Assembly (NCBI GenBank): GCA_946628865.1
Contig: CAMOXE010000172.1
Location: 1-10,162, forward strand
Source of the DNA: an uncultured Clostridia bacterium
GTDB taxonomy: Bacteria; Bacillota; Clostridia; Christensenellales; Borkfalkiaceae
DNA: 10,162 nt
Direction: 5' to 3'
The notes beneath the pieces were generated by a model. The model saw only the letters and a list, made by a program, of their open reading frames with translations. It made no database searches and was not told where the DNA came from. Of the stretch, positions 7,136 through 10,162 are shown piece after piece (the first letter of the stretch is position 1; each line of letters opens with the position of its first letter). The translations under genes and the position numbers were made by a program.

Positions 7136-8027
7136 CGAGGCGTTTATCGCGTCGGGCGGCGAACGCCTCGACGTGTTTTTGGCGGAAAAGACGGGTAAAA
7201 CCCGTTCGCATATAAAAACGCTTATAGAAGTCGGCAAAGTAACCGTAAACGGAAAAGCCGAAAAAGCGGGTAAAATTTTAAAGGTCGGCGATGAGATAAC
7301 CGTTTTTTACGACGAGCCTAAGCCTCTCGACTTAGAGCCGGTAGACATACCTCTCGATATAGTTTATCAGGATAAAGACCTCGCCGTTATCAATAAGCCG
7401 CAAGGCCTTACGGTGCATGCGGGGAACGGGGTGAAGGGCGCTACGCTCGTAAACGCGCTCTTGTATCATCTCGACGCGCTTAGCGGAATAAACGGCGTGA
7501 TACGCCCGGGGATAGTGCATAGGATAGACAAAGACACTTCCGGACTGTTGGTCGTTGCGAAAAACGACAAAGCGCACGTTTCGCTTGCCGAGCAGATAAA
7601 ATCAAAGACCTGCCGAAGGATATATATAGCGTTGCTCGAAGGGCGTTTGACCGCAGATAACGGCACTATAGACACGTTTATCGGCAGAAGTGAAAAAAAC
7701 CGCACGATGATGGCGGTTAAAACAAGCGGCAGAAAAGCGGTTACGCATTATAAAGTAATAAAGCGGTATAAAGGCTACACGCTTTGCCGTTTTGAACTTG
7801 AAACGGGCAGAACGCATCAGATACGCGTACACGCAAGATATATGGGGCATCCGATCGTGGGCGACAAAGTATACGGCACGGGGAAGAACGCGTTCGGTTT
7901 AAACGGACAATTACTGCATGCGGAAAAACTGATACTAAAGCACCCGTCGACAGGCGAGGAAATGGAATTTACCGCACCGTTACCCGACTATTTTAAGTCT
8001 GTACTCGATATTTTGGAAAGACAATAG
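7128..8027 (+). CDS. rluD: RluD-type 23S rRNA pseudouridine synthase
   Basis: 299 residues with the two-domain layout of RluC/RluD. An S4 RNA-binding domain occupies about residues 10-60 (GERLDVFLAEKTGKTRSHIK, then VTVNGK and GDEITV). The catalytic domain follows (about 75-290) with HRIDKDTSGLLV at 131-142, catalytic aspartate 134, and ETGRTHQIRVHARYMGHPIV at 225-244. By family, it converts uridines of 23S rRNA (helix 69 for E. coli RluD) to pseudouridine; the exact site here is not shown. It overlaps lspA by 8 bases (ATGAGTAG), suggesting coupled translation, and is the last gene of the operon before a terminator. It is a paralogue of the S4-less enzyme at 248-964. Confidence 0.94.
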   Translation: MSSEAFIASGGERLDVFLAEKTGKTRSHIKTLIEVGKVTVNGKAEKAGKILKVGDEITVFYDEPKPLDLEPVDIPLDIVYQDKDLAVINKPQGLTVHAGNGVKGATLVNALLYHLDALSGINGVIRPGIVHRIDKDTSGLLVVAKNDKAHVSLAEQIKSKTCRRIYIALLEGRLTADNGTIDTFIGRSEKNRTMMAVKTSGRKAVTHYKVIKRYKGYTLCRFELETGRTHQIRVHARYMGHPIVGDKVYGTGKNAFGLNGQLLHAEKLILKHPSTGEEMEFTAPLPDYFKSVLDILERQ

Positions 8028-8072
8028 AACGTTTGTAAATCTAATCGCTTAGTTCTATGATTTTGACAGATT

Positions 8073-8105
8073 AAAAGCCGCCGCAAATTATGCGACGGCT
8101 TTTTC
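8073..8105. terminator. Bidirectional intrinsic terminator after rluD and DUF378 gene
   Basis: AGCCG-CCGCA (8076-8085) pairs with TGCG-ACGGCT (8091-8100) with one C:A mismatch and a five-base AATTA loop. Flanking AAA and TTTT extend the stem and supply U-tracts on both strands. It lies between rluD (+) and the DUF378 gene (-), which converge here. Confidence 0.85.
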
Positions 8106-8112
8106 GTTGCTT

Positions 8113-8325
8113 TTAGTGAGCCATTTTTACGAAAGGCTTGTAAACAAGCAGGTGGAATATCATCCATACTCCCGCGACGCCGACGAGCGAATAAATCACT
8201 CTCGTAAGCACCGAGCCGGTTCCGAAAGCAAACGCTACCAAATCGAACGAGAAAAGTCCGACGAGTAGCCAGTTCAACGCGCCTATTATCGCTATGACGT
8301 AGGCTATGATACCGATAGTTTTCAT
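8113..8325 (-). CDS. DUF378 family small membrane protein
   Basis: A 70-residue protein with two hydrophobic helices, at about residues 3-26 (IGIIAYVIAIIGALNWLLVGLF) and 38-60 (VLTRVIYSLVGVAGVWMIFHLL). The GALNWLLVGLFSFDLV segment is the hallmark of DUF378 (YuzA-like) proteins, whose function is not established. The frame extends ten codons upstream to 8355. The ATG at 8325 is chosen because GGAGG stands 7 bases ahead of it and family members start at MKTI. The gene faces rluD and shares its terminator. The upstream promoter is not clear: TATGAT at 8357-8352 and TATAAT at 8502-8497 are possible -10 boxes, both without a good -35. Confidence 0.9.
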   Translation of the reverse strand: MKTIGIIAYVIAIIGALNWLLVGLFSFDLVAFAFGTGSVLTRVIYSLVGVAGVWMIFHLLVYKPFVKMAH

Positions 8326-8332
8326 ATTGTTA

Positions 8333-8337
8333 CCTCC
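8333..8337 (-). promoter_or_regulatory. Shine-Dalgarno site of the DUF378 gene
   Basis: GGAGG on the - strand, 7 bases before the ATG at 8325. It decides the start against the longer in-frame ATG at 8355 and contrasts with the two - strand genes that have no such site. Confidence 0.85.
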
Positions 8338-8355
8338 GCTTATATTTTGTATCAT

Positions 8356-8577
8356 ATGCGGAGATTTTATTCATTTTACGACTTATACCAGCCGAGAATA
8401 ATAGGAACCCGCTTCTGACGGCATATTTTGCGTTCTTTTCGGCTCATCTTCCTCGTAGTACGTTTAGTACAACTTCGTCATCTTTGCCAAAATCCGATTA
8501 TATTTGAGATTTCTCGTTTGAAATACGGTAAAGTATTACTGCACTCGAATCTTAATCCAAACAAATTTTATGCTCGC
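8356..8577. other. Gene-free stretch with alternative hairpins
   Basis: About 220 bases without a convincing reading frame. AGCCGA (8390-8395) can pair with TCGGCT (8439-8444). Alternatively, GCCGAGAA (8391-8398) can pair with TTCT and CGGC (8413-8416 and 8419-8422) around a two-base bulge, so the two folds exclude each other. AATACGGTAAAGTATT and GAGATTTCTC further upstream are small inverted repeats. TATAAT on the - strand at 8502-8497 could be a -10 box, but no matching -35 is seen. It may be a long leader of the DUF378 gene or a decayed interspersed repeat; neither is shown. Confidence 0.35.
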
Positions 8578-8838
8578 TTACAAGTCTAAATTATCTACTT
8601 GCAGGCGGTCGAAGTCCACGTTTTCGACAAAATCGCTCGGCAAAAACCGAACGCCGTTGAATTTCGCAAAATTCATTATGTGATGCCTTAAAATAAGCGG
8701 CGTAGCCTCGTCGAGGGCATAGCAACCTTCCGAAATATACTCCGCAAATTTGGAATAAGTGAATTTTTCGTCGCTCTCGTATACGAATTGTTTGACGATC
8801 TTATCGTCCTTCATAACTTTTAACCACAGTTTGACCAT
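8578..8838 (-). CDS. Hypothetical protein (86 aa), probably leaderless
   Basis: 86 residues, no family recognised with confidence. The N-terminus (VKLWLKVMKDDKIVKQFVYE) looks like a beta-hairpin, followed by helical segments (YSKFAEYISEGCYALD, then TPLILRHHIMNFAKF) and an acidic C-terminus (FVENVDFDRLQVDNLDL). This suggests a small soluble cytosolic alpha/beta protein. No signal peptide, membrane segment or metal-binding cluster is visible. A good promoter places the transcription start on the A of this ATG, and there is no Shine-Dalgarno site, so a leaderless mRNA is inferred. The gene lies 81 bases downstream of the 286-residue gene, with no clear terminator between them. Confidence 0.8.
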   Translation of the reverse strand: MVKLWLKVMKDDKIVKQFVYESDEKFTYSKFAEYISEGCYALDEATPLILRHHIMNFAKFNGVRFLPSDFVENVDFDRLQVDNLDL

Positions 8839-8844
8839 ATCGCA

Positions 8845-8873
8845 ATTTTAGCATTTACCGCGACAAAAGTCAA
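8845..8873 (-). promoter_or_regulatory. Promoter of the 86-residue gene
   Basis: On the - strand, TTGACT (8873-8868), a 17-base spacer and TAAAAT (8850-8845) form a strong vegetative-type promoter. Seven bases beyond the -10 box is the A of the ATG at 8838, so the transcript should begin with the start codon. Confidence 0.7.
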
Positions 8874-8919
8874 GTGCTGTCGCCGCTTTTTTCGGATATT
8901 GATTTATCGGCTATGCGCG

Positions 8920-9780
8920 CTATATTTCGAGTGCTTCGCCGCTTAAAGCGCTTTGATAACTTACCCAATACCCCGATTTTTTCGTTTCAAAAACCGAAAG
9001 CGGTATAAACGAACAGTAGTTCTTTATTTCTTGCGGGCGCTTTCCGAACGAGCCGGGAACTCCGTAACATATCCAAAGCGGAGAAGAGCCGTCGTAAATT
9101 ATTCCGACTGCGTAGTGTTTTCCTTCGCCGTAGTTTACCCTTACCCACTTGCTGCCGCCGACTATGCGTTCGAGATCTTTCTCCTTTTGGTTTTCGTCGA
9201 ATAATTTTTTGAGTTCTTTTTCTACGCGTTTATAGTAAGGTCGGAGATCTTCGGAATCGTCGGATTTAGCACTCGCGTCGTTTAAATCCGCCGCGTATAA
9301 GTTTTCGCCGCCGCTCGCTTTAAAGTCGACGGTCGACTCTGAAAGCCGGTGTATAGTTCGATTATCGCTCTCCATCGCGGTTGCGTTTTCGTATTCGTAA
9401 TAATTTTCTTCGGCAATTAATTCGTCGTCGTACCGTTCGGAAAAAGAATTGTCAGTCATTTCTTTTGCGTTCGGCGCGTCGGCGGAAAACGCTCCGTAAA
9501 GAACGGGCGTCGCCGTGTTTTCGTCAATGATAAGCACTCCGCCACCGTAAGGCGCGGCAGCGGGAAGATTAAATCTTTCGGTTTTGTCCGTCAATTTAAA
9601 CGATATTGAAAAGTCCTTCGCGGAGTATTTCAAAGTTAAATCGTTTATCGTTACGTTCGCGAGCGAAATTTCAAGGCGCTTGTCCCCGTCGTCGATAAAT
9701 TTTGCCACGCCCTTAGCCGAGGTCATCGTCAAGGCGTCGGATTTCGGATCTTTCAATAAGGCGTTTTGCTTATAAAACAT
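8920..9780 (-). CDS. Two-domain protein of unknown function (286 aa)
   Basis: No established function recognised. Residues 1-105 look like a beta-rich domain (ISLANVTINDLTLKYS, FSISFKLTDK, GGGVLIIDENTATPVLYGAF). Residues 106-178 are a low-complexity acidic linker rich in E, D, N, S and Y. Residues 179-280 form a second domain beginning with a charged helix (YYKRVEKELKKLFDENQKEK), then KWVRVNY, HYAVGIIYDG, WICYGVPG and a closing YWVSYQSA. No signal peptide or membrane segment is visible, so it is probably cytosolic. The ATG at 9780 has AAGGGGAT a few bases ahead. A perfect 10-bp hairpin ends at this ribosome site, and a tandem repeat array lies further upstream. The linker suggests a fusion of two separately folding modules, but partner and role are unknown. 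Confidence 0.85.
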   Translation of the reverse strand: MFYKQNALLKDPKSDALTMTSAKGVAKFIDDGDKRLEISLANVTINDLTLKYSAKDFSISFKLTDKTERFNLPAAAPYGGGVLIIDENTATPVLYGAFSADAPNAKEMTDNSFSERYDDELIAEENYYEYENATAMESDNRTIHRLSESTVDFKASGGENLYAADLNDASAKSDDSEDLRPYYKRVEKELKKLFDENQKEKDLERIVGGSKWVRVNYGEGKHYAVGIIYDGSSPLWICYGVPGSFGKRPQEIKNYCSFIPLSVFETKKSGYWVSYQSALSGEALEI

Positions 9781-9789
9781 AAATATCCC

Positions 9790-9822
9790 CTTTCGGTAAT
9801 AGTCTATGCCGTTTACCGAAAG
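9790..9822 (-). promoter_or_regulatory. Perfect 10-bp inverted repeat abutting the ribosome site
   Basis: CTTTCGGTAA (9790-9799) and TTACCGAAAG (9813-9822) are perfect inverted copies around a 13-base loop. In the - strand transcript, the 3' arm runs straight into the GGGGAT Shine-Dalgarno site of the 286-residue gene and includes its first purines. It could be an RNA hairpin limiting ribosome access or a DNA operator; the sequence does not separate these. There is no U-tract after it, so it is not a typical terminator. Confidence 0.6.
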
Positions 9823-9868
9823 AGGATAACCGTTTAATCGTAAAAGCCGCGAAACGTCCGAGCGCGAA

Positions 9869-10075
9869 CTCCCGCCTAAAGAAGTTTAGTTTCAAGCGAT
9901 TGAAAAAAATCGAGGTTGTCGGCGGAACTGTTTTTTCGCGCGATTGCCGAAAAGAGTTTAGTTTAAAGCGATTGCAATATCGGTATTTCGTCGGGATTAT
10001 TTTTTATAATGCGATTGCCGAAAAAAGTTTACTTTAAATCAATTGCAATATCGGTATTTCGTCGGGTTTATTTTT
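9869..10075. repeat. Tandem array of about three 71-bp units
   Basis: Units start near 9869, at 9940 and at 10011. Units two and three share GCGATTGCCGAAAA (9940-9953 and 10011-10024) and an exact 25-base block (9971-9995 and 10042-10066) at a spacing of 71. Unit one is diverged but keeps AGTTTAG and GCGATTG in register (spacing 72). Each unit holds a small dyad: CGATTGCAATATCG in unit two, a close variant in unit three, and CGATT-GAAAAA-AATCG in unit one. The array fills the gap between the partial gene at the right end and the 286-residue gene. Confidence 0.8.
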
Positions 10076-10162
10076 CCATCAAGAGGGTAAGCGCCGCCAT
10101 TTCGATTTCGGGAAGAGCGAGCGCCTCGTCGAGCGCGTAGAAATTCGGGTTATCAATAAGCG
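10068..10162 (-). CDS. C-terminal end of an unidentified protein (5' end outside window)
   Basis: On the - strand an open frame enters from the right edge and ends with TAA (10070-10068). The last 30 residues read LIDNPNFYALDEAL, then ALPEIEMAALTLLMEK, an amphipathic helical tail. Codon use is like the neighbouring genes. It is too short to assign a family. Its stop codon sits at the boundary of the third 71-bp repeat unit. Confidence 0.65.
   Translation of the reverse strand, partial: LIDNPNFYALDEALALPEIEMAALTLLMEK

Noticed and set aside
8024..8058. Inverted repeat ATAGAAC/GTTCTAT just after rluD
   Set aside because: Only 7 bp with a 21-base loop and AT-rich, with no U-tract; the strong terminator follows right after it.
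8326..8355. Longer start of the DUF378 gene at 8355
   Set aside because: The ten added codons include the Shine-Dalgarno sequence of the true start at 8325 and do not resemble the family.
9869..10075. CRISPR array
   Set aside because: The 71-bp units are repeated along nearly their whole length, with no unique spacers of even size and no cas genes.

Overview
The window looks like a stretch of chromosome from a Gram-positive-type bacterium, most likely an uncultured Clostridia or Christensenellales-like Bacillota. That placement is inferred from gene content and order (an lspA-rluD pair, a DUF378 protein, a PflX-like radical SAM protein), tightly packed operons, AT-rich promoters of consensus sigma-A type and moderate GC. 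No rRNA, tRNA, CRISPR array, transposase or phage gene was recognised.

Left part (1-1205, + strand): the 3' end of a class I SAM-dependent methyltransferase overlaps an RluA-family pseudouridine synthase, followed by a 60-residue very acidic small protein and a strong bidirectional terminator. The first two genes suggest an RNA-modification operon. Facing it on the - strand (1225-2091) is a PflX/PflA-like radical SAM protein.

Centre (2099-8105): the radical SAM gene and metK are divergent. Each has a near-consensus promoter, and the two -35 boxes share five base pairs, so a SAM consumer and the SAM producer are fired from the same spot. metK heads a packed + strand operon: metK, lgt, a four-helix membrane protein of unknown function, pncB (nicotinate phosphoribosyltransferase), a coiled-coil protein with a TTG start, lspA and rluD, ended by a bidirectional terminator. 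The operon holds both enzymes of lipoprotein maturation (Lgt then LspA), one SAM and one NAD precursor enzyme, and a ribosomal pseudouridine synthase. It is mostly housekeeping.

Right part (8106-10162, - strand): a DUF378 membrane protein with a strong Shine-Dalgarno site, about 220 bp without a gene, an 86-residue hypothetical protein that appears to be transcribed from its own A of ATG (leaderless), a 286-residue two-domain protein of unknown function behind a perfect 10-bp hairpin, an array of about three 71-bp tandem repeats, and the C-terminal end of a further unknown gene whose stop codon lies at the edge of the repeat array.

No clear new multi-gene system is visible. The best leads are regulatory: the overlapping divergent metK/radical-SAM promoters, two probable leaderless genes, and the repeat array plus hairpin upstream of the unknown 286-residue protein.
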